This document shows, in pieces, positions 15,295 through 24,354 of a DNA stretch of 28,476 nt. Positions within the stretch are counted from its first letter, which is position 1. The number at the start of each line of letters is the position of its first letter. This DNA is from CAYINU01 sp964364855 (lineage in GTDB: Bacteria; Margulisbacteria; Marinamargulisbacteria; CAYINU01), in contig CAYINU010000015.1 of the NCBI GenBank assembly GCA_964364855.1, positions 1 to 28,476 on the forward strand, written 5' to 3'. Under the pieces are notes generated by a model. It saw nothing but the letters and a program-made list of their open reading frames with translations. It did not search any database and was not told the origin of the DNA. Made by a program: the position numbers and the translations under genes.

Positions 15295-15393
15295 GGTTCT
15301 TTTTGCTCAGGCAGGGTTTTCTCGCATAGGGAGCATGGAATTCTGCATGGACGGTTCTTTTGACACAGGTCGAATTTATCGCGTAGGGAGCAT
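15295..15393. repeat. Pair of imperfect direct repeats (~42 bp, 58-bp period)
   Basis: Copy 1 is 15295-15336 and copy 2 is 15353-15393. Both begin GGTTCTTTT, contain CAGG in the middle and end TAGGGAGCAT. The middle parts differ by substitutions and one base of length. The second copy also forms the left side of the inverted repeat described separately. The block lies between the lipoprotein gene and tRNA-Pro. Confidence 0.75.
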
Positions 15394-15443
15394 ATTAGGG
15401 TATATGTGACCAAAGCGAAAATTCGCCCTGTGTCAAAAGAACC
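15353..15443. repeat. Large inverted repeat abutting the 3' end of tRNA-Pro
   Basis: The left arm 15353-15377 and right arm 15419-15443 are 25-bp inverted copies with one mismatch; each arm contains TTCTTTTGACACAGG or its complement. The loop is 41 bp. In RNA this would form a long hairpin. It begins two bases beyond the tRNA 3' end. It has no U-tract typical of an intrinsic terminator. It could be a dispersed palindromic element, a processing or termination hairpin for the tRNA transcript, or a mobile-element remnant. Confidence 0.8.
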
Positions 15444-15444
15444 T

Positions 15445-15518
15445 TCGGGGCGACTGGATTCGAACCAGCGACCCCCAGTTCCCAAAACTGGTGCGCTACC
15501 GGACTGCGCTACGCCCCG
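15445..15518 (-). tRNA. tRNA-Pro (anticodon TGG)
   Basis: A full cloverleaf can be drawn on the minus strand: acceptor CGGGGCG (15518-15512) pairing with CGCCCCG (15452-15446), D-stem GCGC...GCGC, anticodon stem CCAGT/ACTGG around loop TTTGGGA with anticodon TGG, and T-loop TTCGAAT. The discriminator base is A, and CCA is not encoded. It starts only 6 bp after the rdgB stop, so it is probably transcribed with that operon and released by processing. Confidence 0.95.
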
Positions 15519-15524
15519 CAATCG

Positions 15525-16127
15525 TTAAAAAGTATAGCCCGTTTGCAGGTATTCGCCTAGCGCGGGTCGTAATGCCGCCAAGGCCCGTCCCCGATGGCTG
15601 AGCTGGTTTTTGACGGCCGGGGACAGTGCGGCGAAACTCTCGGTATAACCATCCGGAATAAAAAGAGGGTCATAGCCAAATCCCCCACTGCCCGATGGAC
15701 TGTGCAAAAGGGTGCCGGTCACGGTGCCGCGAGCGTGATGTAGGCTACCGTTCGGAAGGCGCAATACACACACGGCGACAAACTGCGCGCGGCGGTCAGC
15801 AGTGTTGCCCAGTTCGGCTAACAAAGCGGCCGAGCGGGCCGCGTCACTTAAACCTAGTCCCCCATATCGGGCAGAATGAACGCCAGGCCGTCCCGCCAGA
15901 GCCATGACTTCCAGACCCGAATCATCGGCCAGATACATGGTCTGTGGTAAATCCGGAAAAGCAGAAACTTTGAGTATGGCATTCTCCAAAAAAGTCGTGC
16001 CGGTCTCGGCCACCTCCAGGGTGAGCCCTGCACGTTGGGCAGACAAAATAGTCAACGGCAAACCGGCGTAGATGGCCGAGATTTCGTCGATCTTGTGTTG
16101 ATTGTTGGAGGCAATCACCAGTTGCAT
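15525..16127 (-). CDS. rdgB: XTP/dITP diphosphatase (HAM1/RdgB family)
   Basis: 200 residues, the usual size. It hydrolyses non-canonical purine triphosphates (dITP, XTP) to monophosphate plus pyrophosphate, keeping them out of DNA and RNA. The N-terminal SNNQHKIDEI matches the family substrate-binding start. ETGTTFLENAILK carries the conserved Glu and Lys, ADDSGLEV holds the catalytic acidic residues, GRPGVHSARY follows, and the C-terminal half has GGFGYDPLF and SHRGRAL. Its ATG shares one base with the TGA of rel (TGATG), which suggests translational coupling. tRNA-Pro follows directly. It is cytoplasmic. The identification is secure. Confidence 0.96.
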   Translation of the reverse strand: MQLVIASNNQHKIDEISAIYAGLPLTILSAQRAGLTLEVAETGTTFLENAILKVSAFPDLPQTMYLADDSGLEVMALAGRPGVHSARYGGLGLSDAARSAALLAELGNTADRRAQFVAVCVLRLPNGSLHHARGTVTGTLLHSPSGSGGFGYDPLFIPDGYTESFAALSPAVKNQLSHRGRALAALRPALGEYLQTGYTF

Positions 16128-18289
16128 CAGCGTTGGGGTCTGTACACGTCGATGACATCGGGGACTTGGGTAATGGCGTTACGAATTTTGTTCAGATGGT
16201 CGTGGTCATGGACCTCCACGCTTAGTGTCAAGCGAACAGTGCCATCTTTTTGGATGCGGCTTTTGATGTCTTTGATATTGGTGTGAATATTCGAAATTTG
16301 GTTGACGATGTCTTTGAGCAAGCCCACCCGATCAAAACCGTCGATTTGCAACTTGATAGCAAACCTGCGCTGGGTCATCGGCCCGTCTATTGTCCATTCC
16401 ACATCAATGAGACGGATGCGGTCGACCTCGGGCATATGGACAATATGGGTACAGTCGCGGCGGTGAATCGACACGCCATGACCTTGGGTGATCACACCGA
16501 CGATCGGTTCGCCCGGCACCGGGGCGCAACACCGGGCAAAATGAACCAAAATATTGTCTTCGCCCAGCACACGGACCCCATCGGCGGCAGTCGATGGGTC
16601 AACGCGTTTTTTCGGCGGTTCTTCCATGGCCGCCATCGGAGGTCGCAACACCAGATCCACCTGGTGAACCACGGCTTTGGCAGTGATTTCTCCATGGGCC
16701 ACCATTAGACAAAGCTCCTCCCAACGGCCGGCCTTAAATTTGTCCAGTAAGAGACGGATGTTCGCATCGGTGAGGACTTCTTTGGCGACGTAGCCGGAAA
16801 GGGCGAAGGTTTTCTCGATAGCGGCCCGGCCTTCTTCAATGTTTTGCTGCTGGCGTTGTTTGCGGAACCAGTGTTTTATTTTGGACTTGGCATAGCCCGT
16901 TTGCACAAAATTGAGCCAGTCTAGTTTCGGGGTTTGCCGTTTGGCCGTCAAAATTTCTACTTGGTCGCTGTTTTGCAGGGCGTGATGCAGGGGGACGATG
17001 TGGCCATTGACTTTGGCTCCCATGCAAGTATGGCCGATTTCGGTGTGGATTTTGTAGGCAAAGTCAATGGGGGTTGCGCCTTTGGGCAACATTTGGACCT
17101 CGCCTTTCGGCGTAAAGACGAATACTTCGTCAATGAATAAGTCAACTTTGAGGGTTTGTAAAAAAGAACTGGGCTCGACCTCGTCTTTTTGGGATTCGAT
17201 AATCTGGCGCAGCCAGGAGAAATCGGCATCAAAACGTGTATGAATTTTGCCTTCTTTGTACCGCCAATGTGCGGCAATCCCGAACTCTGCGACCTGATGC
17301 ATGTCTTTGGTGCGCAACTGAATTTCGACCATTTTGCCCTGAGGGCCGATCACGGTGGTGTGCAAGGACTGGTACATATTGGATTTGGGCATGGCGATAT
17401 AGTCTTTGAAGCGGCCCGTCACCGGCTTGAAGGCGGCATGGATAACGCCCAGGGCCTCGTAGCAGTCCCGGACAGAGTTCAGGATAACGCGGGAGCCAAG
17501 AACGTCATACAGCTCGTCATAGCTGAGGCCTTGAGAGCGGAGCTTTTTGTAAATGCTGTAAAAATGCTTGGGCCGGCCGGTGACAATGGCTTGGATCCCG
17601 ACATCGGCTAACAGCTTTTGCACAATAGACAAAAAGGAATTCACATACGCTTCACGTTCGTCACGGCGAGACGCTACCATCGCCTTTATTTTTTGGAATT
17701 CGTCGTATTGCAGATAGTAAAAAGCCAGGTCCTCCAACTCCCATTTGAGAGACCACATCCCTAGCCGGTGAGCTAACGGAGAAAAGATTTCTCGGGTCTC
17801 CAGGGCAATTTCTTTTTGCTTGGCTTCAGGCAGATGACGCAATGTGCGCATATTGTGCAGACGGTCTGCTAATTTGATCAGCACGACACGCAAGTCCTTA
17901 GCCATGGCCAGAAACATTTTGCGGAAGTTTTCGGCTTGTTTTTCTTCTTTGGATTCAAAATGAATCTGACCGAGTTTGGTTACGCCTTCGACCAGGGTAT
18001 AGACGTCGGCACCAAAGGCATCGACGATATCTTGTTTATTCACATCGCTGTCTTCGATCGTGTCATGAAGTAGTGCGGCACTGATGGTCGCGGCGTCTTG
18101 CTCTAAGTCGGCCAAGATATAGGCCACTTGCAGGGGATGCGTGATGTAATCATCACCGGATTTGCGGAGCTGGCCTTCGTGGGCCCGCTTGGCAAACTCG
18201 TACGCCCGGATGACGCGATCCACGCCACTGGCAGGCAAGTACTGACGGATGCGTTCAAAAAGGTCTTCGGAGGTTTTGTGTTTGCTCAT
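16127..18289 (-). CDS. rel: Bifunctional (p)ppGpp synthetase/hydrolase (Rel/SpoT type)
   Basis: 720 residues from the chosen start. The HD hydrolase domain has LLHDTIEDSD (H75, D76, E79, D80) and KLADRLHNMRTL, so hydrolysis is probably active. The synthetase domain has YDVLGSRVI and RFKD (293-296) before KSNMYQSLHTTV; the RxKD motif marks bifunctional Rel/SpoT enzymes, where monofunctional RelA has ExDD. TGS (about 383-445, DEVFVFTPKGEV), the helical/zinc-finger region with ARCCAPVPGEPI, and a C-terminal ACT domain (~645-718) follow. It makes and degrades the stringent-response alarmone under ribosome control. Start ATG 18289 overlaps the recJ TGA in ATGA, typical of coupling; the frame extends upstream to 18334 inside recJ, but that longer start lacks support. 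It is followed by rdgB with a one-base overlap. Confidence 0.95.
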   Translation of the reverse strand: MSKHKTSEDLFERIRQYLPASGVDRVIRAYEFAKRAHEGQLRKSGDDYITHPLQVAYILADLEQDAATISAALLHDTIEDSDVNKQDIVDAFGADVYTLVEGVTKLGQIHFESKEEKQAENFRKMFLAMAKDLRVVLIKLADRLHNMRTLRHLPEAKQKEIALETREIFSPLAHRLGMWSLKWELEDLAFYYLQYDEFQKIKAMVASRRDEREAYVNSFLSIVQKLLADVGIQAIVTGRPKHFYSIYKKLRSQGLSYDELYDVLGSRVILNSVRDCYEALGVIHAAFKPVTGRFKDYIAMPKSNMYQSLHTTVIGPQGKMVEIQLRTKDMHQVAEFGIAAHWRYKEGKIHTRFDADFSWLRQIIESQKDEVEPSSFLQTLKVDLFIDEVFVFTPKGEVQMLPKGATPIDFAYKIHTEIGHTCMGAKVNGHIVPLHHALQNSDQVEILTAKRQTPKLDWLNFVQTGYAKSKIKHWFRKQRQQQNIEEGRAAIEKTFALSGYVAKEVLTDANIRLLLDKFKAGRWEELCLMVAHGEITAKAVVHQVDLVLRPPMAAMEEPPKKRVDPSTAADGVRVLGEDNILVHFARCCAPVPGEPIVGVITQGHGVSIHRRDCTHIVHMPEVDRIRLIDVEWTIDGPMTQRRFAIKLQIDGFDRVGLLKDIVNQISNIHTNIKDIKSRIQKDGTVRLTLSVEVHDHDHLNKIRNAITQVPDVIDVYRPQR

Positions 18290-19992
18290 AGGATATCTAG
18301 AAGTTGCAGTTGCAGAGTCTTTTGGCCGTTCCAATGATTCATCTCCAACCCAAAGGCCAATTTGGGTTGTGCGGCATACAATGCGTTAATTTTATCTGCC
18401 AATCCAAATCCGATGCCGTCTACAATAATACGGCCACTGGCGTCTGTGAATCGCGCCTTTAGGTGACGTCCTTGGCCCACAGTCCGGCTCTCGATGACGC
18501 GCAGGCCCTCTGTCATCAGCACCGGCATTGGATTTCCTTGTCCAAAGGGCCCGAGAGTAGTCATTTCTGCAGCCAGCTGTTCCGTCAAGATGTCGGGACT
18601 TACCGATGCGTCGATGTCCAACGTATGGGTTAGGTCATCGGGATGGATGGCGGCGGAAGCGGCTTCCCGAAATGCGGTCAAAAACAGTGGAATACGGTCT
18701 GTTTGGATGGCAAATCCGGCCGCCTGACGGTGACCGCCGAAATGCAGAAAGTGCGAATCGCATTGCGCCAAGACTGCGTGAATATCGACGGTGCCAAAAG
18801 TACGGGCAGAGGCACGGCCCGTCTCGGCGTCATGGGCAATCACCACGGCCGGTTTTTGGTACTGCTGACACAACTGCGAGGCCACAATACCGACGACACC
18901 GGCGTGCCACCCGGCACCCGGAACGGCAATTGCCGGTGCGTCCAAAGCCTCAGGATGGGCCTTTAGCCAAGCTACCGCTTCATCCAAATGGTGCTGACAC
19001 AGGGTACGGCGGTCCTCATTTAAACGGTTTAATCGCAGCGCAAGCGACTGAGCTGCATGGTCTTCTTCGGCCACAAGGGTTTCCACAGCCCATTTGGCAT
19101 GGGACAGCCGGCCGGCCGCGTTGAGCCGGGGAGCCAAGCTAAATCCCACATCGCGGACCGTCAGCTGATGGTGCGTCAAATCTGCTGCATTGAGCAGGTG
19201 ACGAATGCCGGGGCGTTTCCGCTGAGAGAGCGAGAGCAGACCGCGTTGGGTGAGGCTCCGGTTAAAGTGAGTGAGGGGTGCGACATCCGCAATGGTGCCC
19301 AGGGCCGCAAGGTCCACGGTTTGGGAGTCGTCCCACGATATGCCCATGCGGTGGTGGTAAACCGTTAAAAAGGTATGAATTAAGCCCGCTGTGCACAGGC
19401 CATAGGCCGGATGGTCGGGAGGGAGACATTTGGGATTCACAATGATGTCAGCCGGAGGCAAGGTTTCAGGCAACAGGTGATGATCAAAAATCATCACTTT
19501 GGCATGGGGACAAGCCGACCGGAAATGCAGAAGTTCCGGACCGTTTGTGATCCCGCAATCGAGGGTAATGAGCAGAGTTGGCTGGGCCTGGGCGATCTCA
19601 TCCATATAGGGGGCGTGGACGCCATACCCGTCACGTTGGCGGTGGGGAATGCGATATCCCACGGGAACGCTATTGGCCTTAAAAAAAGACAGCATCATGG
19701 CCAATGACGTGGCGCCGTCAACATCATAATCCGCATATAAAAAAACGGGGGCCTTGGCATCGACAATGGCCTGTATGGTGACGACGGCCTCGGCCATAGC
19801 GGGCCAATCCAAGGTTTTGGAGGTTTCCCACAGCAGATCGGGATTTAGGAATTCCTGAGCTTGGCGTAGGGACCGAATATTGCGGTTAAGCAGAATTTGC
19901 GCGGTAATCGCAGAAATGCCCAGTTCGGTGGCCAATCGCTCACTCAAAGTCGGGTTGGCGGGGAATATCTGCCAACGATAGGTGGGGCTCAT
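18286..19992 (-). CDS. recJ: Single-stranded-DNA-specific exonuclease RecJ
   Basis: 568 residues, the normal RecJ length. It is a 5'-3' single-strand exonuclease of recombination and mismatch repair. The DHH phosphoesterase motifs are YADYDVDGAT (D88, D90, D92), LDCGI (~145) and FDHHLLP (D170, H171, H172). The DHHA1 domain shows GWHAGVVGIVASQL (361-374) and HFGGHRQAAG (417-426). The C-terminal ~110 residues form the OB-like domain (LGPFGQGNP at its entry). Metal ligands are intact. ATG 19992 overlaps the accB TGA in an ATGA, and its own TGA overlaps the rel start in the same way, so accB-recJ-rel are coupled. Confidence 0.95.
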   Translation of the reverse strand: MSPTYRWQIFPANPTLSERLATELGISAITAQILLNRNIRSLRQAQEFLNPDLLWETSKTLDWPAMAEAVVTIQAIVDAKAPVFLYADYDVDGATSLAMMLSFFKANSVPVGYRIPHRQRDGYGVHAPYMDEIAQAQPTLLITLDCGITNGPELLHFRSACPHAKVMIFDHHLLPETLPPADIIVNPKCLPPDHPAYGLCTAGLIHTFLTVYHHRMGISWDDSQTVDLAALGTIADVAPLTHFNRSLTQRGLLSLSQRKRPGIRHLLNAADLTHHQLTVRDVGFSLAPRLNAAGRLSHAKWAVETLVAEEDHAAQSLALRLNRLNEDRRTLCQHHLDEAVAWLKAHPEALDAPAIAVPGAGWHAGVVGIVASQLCQQYQKPAVVIAHDAETGRASARTFGTVDIHAVLAQCDSHFLHFGGHRQAAGFAIQTDRIPLFLTAFREAASAAIHPDDLTHTLDIDASVSPDILTEQLAAEMTTLGPFGQGNPMPVLMTEGLRVIESRTVGQGRHLKARFTDASGRIIVDGIGFGLADKINALYAAQPKLAFGLEMNHWNGQKTLQLQLLDIL

Positions 19993-20459
19993 TCCTTACG
20001 GACGAGATATAACTCTTGGCCGTATTCGACTGGGGTGCCGTTTTCTACCAGCCGTTTTTCAATAATGCCGGAGTGTTCCGACTCGATCTCATTAAAGAGC
20101 TTCATTGCTTCAACGATGCATATCACTTGCCCAGCCTGGATTCGATCGCCCACCTTTACGTATGGGCTGGCATCCGGGTTGGGGGTCTCGTAAAACGTGC
20201 CGACCATGGGGGACTTGACTGTAACCAAGTCGGTATCAGTGGCACTGGGGGCCTCTGTGTTTTTGGCTGCAACAGGTCCTGCGCTGATCACGGGGGGGTG
20301 ATGGGCGGGTGGGCTTACAACGGCCAAGGTTGGCTGAGGAACGGCGAAGCCTAATTCTTTTTTGACTTCGATTTTAAAGCCATCTTGTTCAATGGATAAC
20401 GAGGAAATTCCGGCAGTTTCGACCAATTGGACAACTTTTCGGATTTCTTTTAGGTCCAT
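19989..20459 (-). CDS. accB: Biotin carboxyl carrier protein of acetyl-CoA carboxylase
   Basis: 156 residues. The N-terminus MDLKEIRKVVQLVETAGISS is the family helix. A Pro/Ala-rich linker (~40-78) separates it from the biotinyl domain (~80-155), which contains SPMVGTFYETPNPDA and the biotinylation motif EAMK (K120). It carries carboxybiotin between biotin carboxylase and the AccAD carboxyltransferase, the first step of fatty acid synthesis. accC, the usual neighbour, is absent; recJ follows with an ATGA overlap. It starts 17 bp after the SNF2 gene. Confidence 0.96.
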   Translation of the reverse strand: MDLKEIRKVVQLVETAGISSLSIEQDGFKIEVKKELGFAVPQPTLAVVSPPAHHPPVISAGPVAAKNTEAPSATDTDLVTVKSPMVGTFYETPNPDASPYVKVGDRIQAGQVICIVEAMKLFNEIESEHSGIIEKRLVENGTPVEYGQELYLVRKE

Positions 20460-20476
20460 AATCCGTAGATCTTAGG

Positions 20477-23391
20477 CTAGTCCGTGTAATCTTGCAACAG
20501 ATAATCCACGTCTTCGGCCTTCAAAATGGGCGAGAATCCAGCAGATTCGTTGAGTAGCTGCTGGTAGACGGCTTTTTTTTGGAATTGGATTTGATAAATC
20601 TTGTCTTCCACTGTATTTTTGGTCAACATTTTGTAAACAAACACCGGTTTGTTTTGGCCGATACGATGAACGCGGTCGGAGGCCTGGTTTTCGACGGCCG
20701 GATTCCACCACGGGTCGTAGTGGAATACGTAGTCGGCAGCGGTTAGATTGATCCCCGTGCCGCCTGCTTTTAGGCTGACCAAGATGATCCGAACGCTGGC
20801 GTCTTCATTAAACCGGTTAACCACCCCCTGCCTATCCTTGGTCTGTCCGGTCAGGATTTCGTAAGGAACTTCCATGTCGTCCAGCCAGGTCTGCATAATG
20901 GTGAGCATTCTCACGAACTGACTAAAAATCACGATTTTATGCCGGCCCGGCAGCAATTGTTCGATACGGTCTTTGAGCAATTCAAACTTATGCGATTCGG
21001 CCTCGGGCGTTGTACTGTCCACCAAATTGGGGTGGCAGCAAATCTGGCGCAATTGCGTGAGTAGCGAGAAGATGTGCACTTGGGCTTTTCGGAATCCCTC
21101 CGTTTCGATTTTTTCCCGGATCACCGATTTATGTTTGTCCAGAACGTCCTGGTAGAGCTTGGCTTGATGCTCACCAAGATCGCAATATACATAGCTTTCG
21201 GTTTTTGGCGGCAGTTCCAGAGCAATGTTTTCTTTCATCCGGCGCAAAATGAAAGGACGGATGCGGGTTTGGAGCTCGGCAATTTTTTGGGGATCCGGCA
21301 CTGCGCTGGGGGCACCGATGAACTCGGCCTTGAACGCGTTGATGTCCTTAAAATACGCTGGCAATAGGAAATGAAAAATCGACCAAATCTCGGTAATCCG
21401 ATTTTCTATGGGCGTGCCGGTGAGGGCCAGTCGATGTTCGCTTTTGAGCTCCATGACGGCTTGGGTGGTTTTGGATTGGGGGTTTTTGATAGTTTGGGCT
21501 TCGTCTAGCACCACATAATAAAACCGTTTGTTGGCCAGCTTGCGAATGTCACGACGCAGCACCGTATAGGAGATCAACACGATGTCGGCCTCATCCATTT
21601 TTTTTGCCAGGTTTTCCCGGCTGCGTCCTTCGTAGCGCAATACCTTCAGAATGGGCGTATATTTCTGGATTTCCGCTTCCCAGTTAAATAAGAGCGTGGT
21701 AGGTACCACGACCAATGTGGCTGCACGTTTTTCATGATGCAGACCGGCCAGCAGAGTAAGGGTTTGAAGCGTCTTGCCCAGCCCCATATCGTCAGCCAGT
21801 ACACCATTCAGGTGATTCTCGTTGAGTTTGAGCATCCAGTACACACCGGCTTTTTGGTAGGGATGCAAAGTTGCCATGACTTCGGCAGGCATGCGGGCGA
21901 GGGCAGAATCTTCACCCGACTTCGAGGTTAGTAGTGAATCCACATTATGGTCGGATACGCATAGCCCCTTGAGGTTCTCATATAGCTCGATAGCGGCTCC
22001 GAGGTGGACGTTGCTTTCGAAGTGGTCTGGAACCCGCACGTCGGCTTGTTGTAGCAGGTAATAGACGTGCTCATGCGCCTGAAGTTCGACAATGTCGCCC
22101 GATTTGGCTTGGTAAAACCGGCGGCCTTGCTCGAGCTCTGCCCAGTAAGTAGTTAAGGACTGTGGCTTGCCATCAAAATACAATTTCACATGCACGCGCA
22201 CAAAAAACGGGTCGGTAGACTGGATTAGCTGAAACTGCGGTACCAGGGCATGGTCGGAGAATTGAAGTAATGACAGGTCTTTTTTGGAAACGATTTGCTG
22301 TGAAGGCCATGTCGGGGCAATGTCACGAAGCCACAAATACATACGGTCTGCGCGGAGTTCATATAGATTCCCCCGCTCAATAAACCCCGCATCTGTGAAT
22401 TTGGCGATAGAGTCCCGTTCGCAGGCCAGGTCACGCCGGCAATAGTGGCCTTTGGTATTGAGCAGCAGGTACTCGGCTTTGTGGCGGGCCGCGATGGTGC
22501 GTTCTCCGTAAATAAAATAAGGCTTGGCATAGAGTTTTTGCCGGAAAAGCCGAAGACGCCACCTTACCGCACATGGCTTTTTTTGCTCCTGTAGGCGGTC
22601 CAGCGGACTACCCATGACGACTTTAAGTCCTTTTTCTGACAGGACAGGTAGTTTTTCGGTTTTAAATACCAGATATTTGTAAATGTCTAACAACAATGGC
22701 TTGGGTTTGTGCAATTTCCGGATAATCAGTGACAGCGTGGGGTAGCGGAAAAAGTACATGCTTTCCCCCTTTAATATAAAAGGAGGTAAGGCATCGACAT
22801 AGTTCGCGGTGGTGATTGGCCAGAACGCCCCGCGGACTTCGGCTGCGATGGTGAGGTGGACAAAGTCGGTTTGGGGCATGAAACGGAATACCCAATCCAG
22901 CTTGTCCGGCTCAATGATGTAAGGCACTTTTTGAGGCGTATAAATCGCAAAGCCATTGAGCAACTCCGGCGTTAGCACCAACTCCTGAGAAATCGAGTAA
23001 TACTTCTCCGGATAAAAGAATGTGTCGCCGAATTTTTTATAGTAAAAACCCAACATGGTCTTTTTGGGTCCTTCGGGTAAGCGAGATAGCAGGGTCTCAA
23101 AGTGAAATAAGGTAAAAAACGACGCGTTCAATACCGTTTTGGATTCACTATCNNNNNNNNNNNNNNNNNNNNNNNNNNNNNNNNNNNNNNNNNNNNNNNN
23201 NNNNNNNNNNNNNNNNNNNNNNNNNNNNNNNNNNNNNNNNNNNNNNNNNNNNAGGTGCCGGCCAACTGGTCATCTTTGGCAGAAAACGCCGTAATAGCGC
23301 CGCTTTTCAGGAGTTTTTTTGCTGCGCGGAAAATCTGGCTGGTGGTGAGGGATTTGAGCTCATATTCGTCAAATAGGAGCGTGGGTGCCAT
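20477..23391 (-). CDS. SNF2-family DNA helicase/ATPase (interrupted by an assembly gap)
   Basis: The N-terminal fragment is visible at 23391-23253 (MAPTLLFDEYELKSL...). Then 100 N intervene, and the frame reopens at 23152 without a stop and runs to 20477 (about 890 residues). The two sides are in different nominal frames, as expected if the N count is arbitrary. Motifs on the long side are Walker A LADDMGLGKT, DEAQTIKNP, LTGTPIENR, then SLKAGGTGINLTAADYV and SDRVHRIGQ of the C-terminal helicase half. The pre-helicase region resembles bacterial SNF2-associated domains, which commonly follow a SWIM zinc finger; that finger would fall in the gap. These are double-stranded-DNA translocases with poorly known roles in bacteria. 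The ATG overlaps the end of accA by 23 bp. Apparent starts at 23131 or 23466 are gap artefacts. Confidence 0.9.
23153..23252. other. Assembly gap (100 N)
   Basis: Exactly 100 ambiguous bases, a conventional placeholder for a scaffold gap of unknown length. It falls inside the SNF2 helicase gene near its 5' end. Confidence 0.99.
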
Positions 23392-24337
23392 GGAAACGTC
23401 CCATCTGACGAAACTTCGTGTACCGTTCATCCCGTATTTTGCTGGCGGACACTTTTTTATAGGCACCCAAATCGACTAAAATTTGTGCTTTGATGTTTTT
23501 GGCGATAGCTTCCCAGTCCTGGTGGGCGCCACCCAGTGGCTCAGTAATAATACCGTCTGCCACATTTAGATTGACGATGTCTTTTGCGGTTAGCTTGAGG
23601 TTTTCGGCAGCAAACGAAGCTTTACTGGCATCATGAAACAAGATCGAGGCACATCCTTCCGGCGAAATAACGGAGTAGATGGCGTACTCGAGCATGTAGA
23701 CTTTGTTGGAAACCCCTAGGGCTAACGCGCCTCCGGACCCACCTTCGCCCAAAATAAACGTGATGATAGGAATGCCTAACAACGCCATTTCTTTGAGATT
23801 TCTCGCGATGGCTTCGGCTTGCCCCCGTTCCTCTGCCTGCATGCCGGGGTAAGCGCCGGGTGTGTCGATAAACGTAACGAGGGGCAGCTTGAATTTTTCG
23901 GCGAGCTTCATCAGCCTGAGCGCCTTGCGATAGCCTTCCGGATAGGGCATACCAAAATTGCGGTAAATATTTTCTTTCGTGTCGTGGCCTTTTTGGTGGC
24001 CGATGATGACGACGTGGGAATCGCCGATTTGGGCTAATCCACCCACGATGGAGGGGTCATCCCGAAATGCCCGGTCTCCGTGCAATTCCAGCCATTCGTC
24101 ACAGATTAGGGCGCATAGGCTCAACGTGTCGGGCCTATCCACATGGCGGGCAATTTGCACAATTTGGCTAGAAGATAAGTTTTTGTAAATGTCTTCCCGC
24201 AATTTTTGTGCACGCTTCTCAATTTTTTTTATTTCGTCGGACAAGTCTACATCCCCTTTGTGCGAGAGACGGCGAAGTGCATCGATTTTGTCGTACAATT
24301 CACTAATGGGTTTTTCGAAATCCAGTAATTTGGCCAT
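23369..24337 (-). CDS. accA: Acetyl-CoA carboxylase carboxyltransferase subunit alpha
   Basis: 322 residues, the usual length. With AccD it transfers the carboxyl group from biotin to acetyl-CoA, making malonyl-CoA. The N-terminal coiled helices (LDFEKPISELYDKIDALRR) are typical. The crotonase-like core shows RPDTLSL, HGDRAFRDDP, GMPYPEGYRKALRLM, DTPGAYPG and LGEGGSGGALALG, the last forming the oxyanion and CoA site. It starts 17 bp after accD and ends overlapping the SNF2 start by 23 bp. The C-terminal tail is rich in Arg/Lys and normal for the family. Confidence 0.97.
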   Translation of the reverse strand: MAKLLDFEKPISELYDKIDALRRLSHKGDVDLSDEIKKIEKRAQKLREDIYKNLSSSQIVQIARHVDRPDTLSLCALICDEWLELHGDRAFRDDPSIVGGLAQIGDSHVVIIGHQKGHDTKENIYRNFGMPYPEGYRKALRLMKLAEKFKLPLVTFIDTPGAYPGMQAEERGQAEAIARNLKEMALLGIPIITFILGEGGSGGALALGVSNKVYMLEYAIYSVISPEGCASILFHDASKASFAAENLKLTAKDIVNLNVADGIITEPLGGAHQDWEAIAKNIKAQILVDLGAYKKVSASKIRDERYTKFRQMGRFHGTHAPI

Positions 24338-24354
24338 ACCATTTTTTCCAGGGA

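Noticed and set aside
15295..15443. CRISPR array
   Set aside because: Only two imperfect direct repeats, one of which is also an arm of an inverted repeat; no regular spacers and no cas genes.
15156..15521. Minus-strand 121-residue frame covering tRNA-Pro and the repeat block
   Set aside because: It translates a tRNA gene and an inverted repeat and overlaps the lipoprotein start; no protein-like features are seen.
18290..18334. Longer rel N-terminus starting at 18334
   Set aside because: The ATGA overlap with recJ at 18289 and the family N-terminus favour the shorter protein; the extra residues look like recJ antisense-frame filler.
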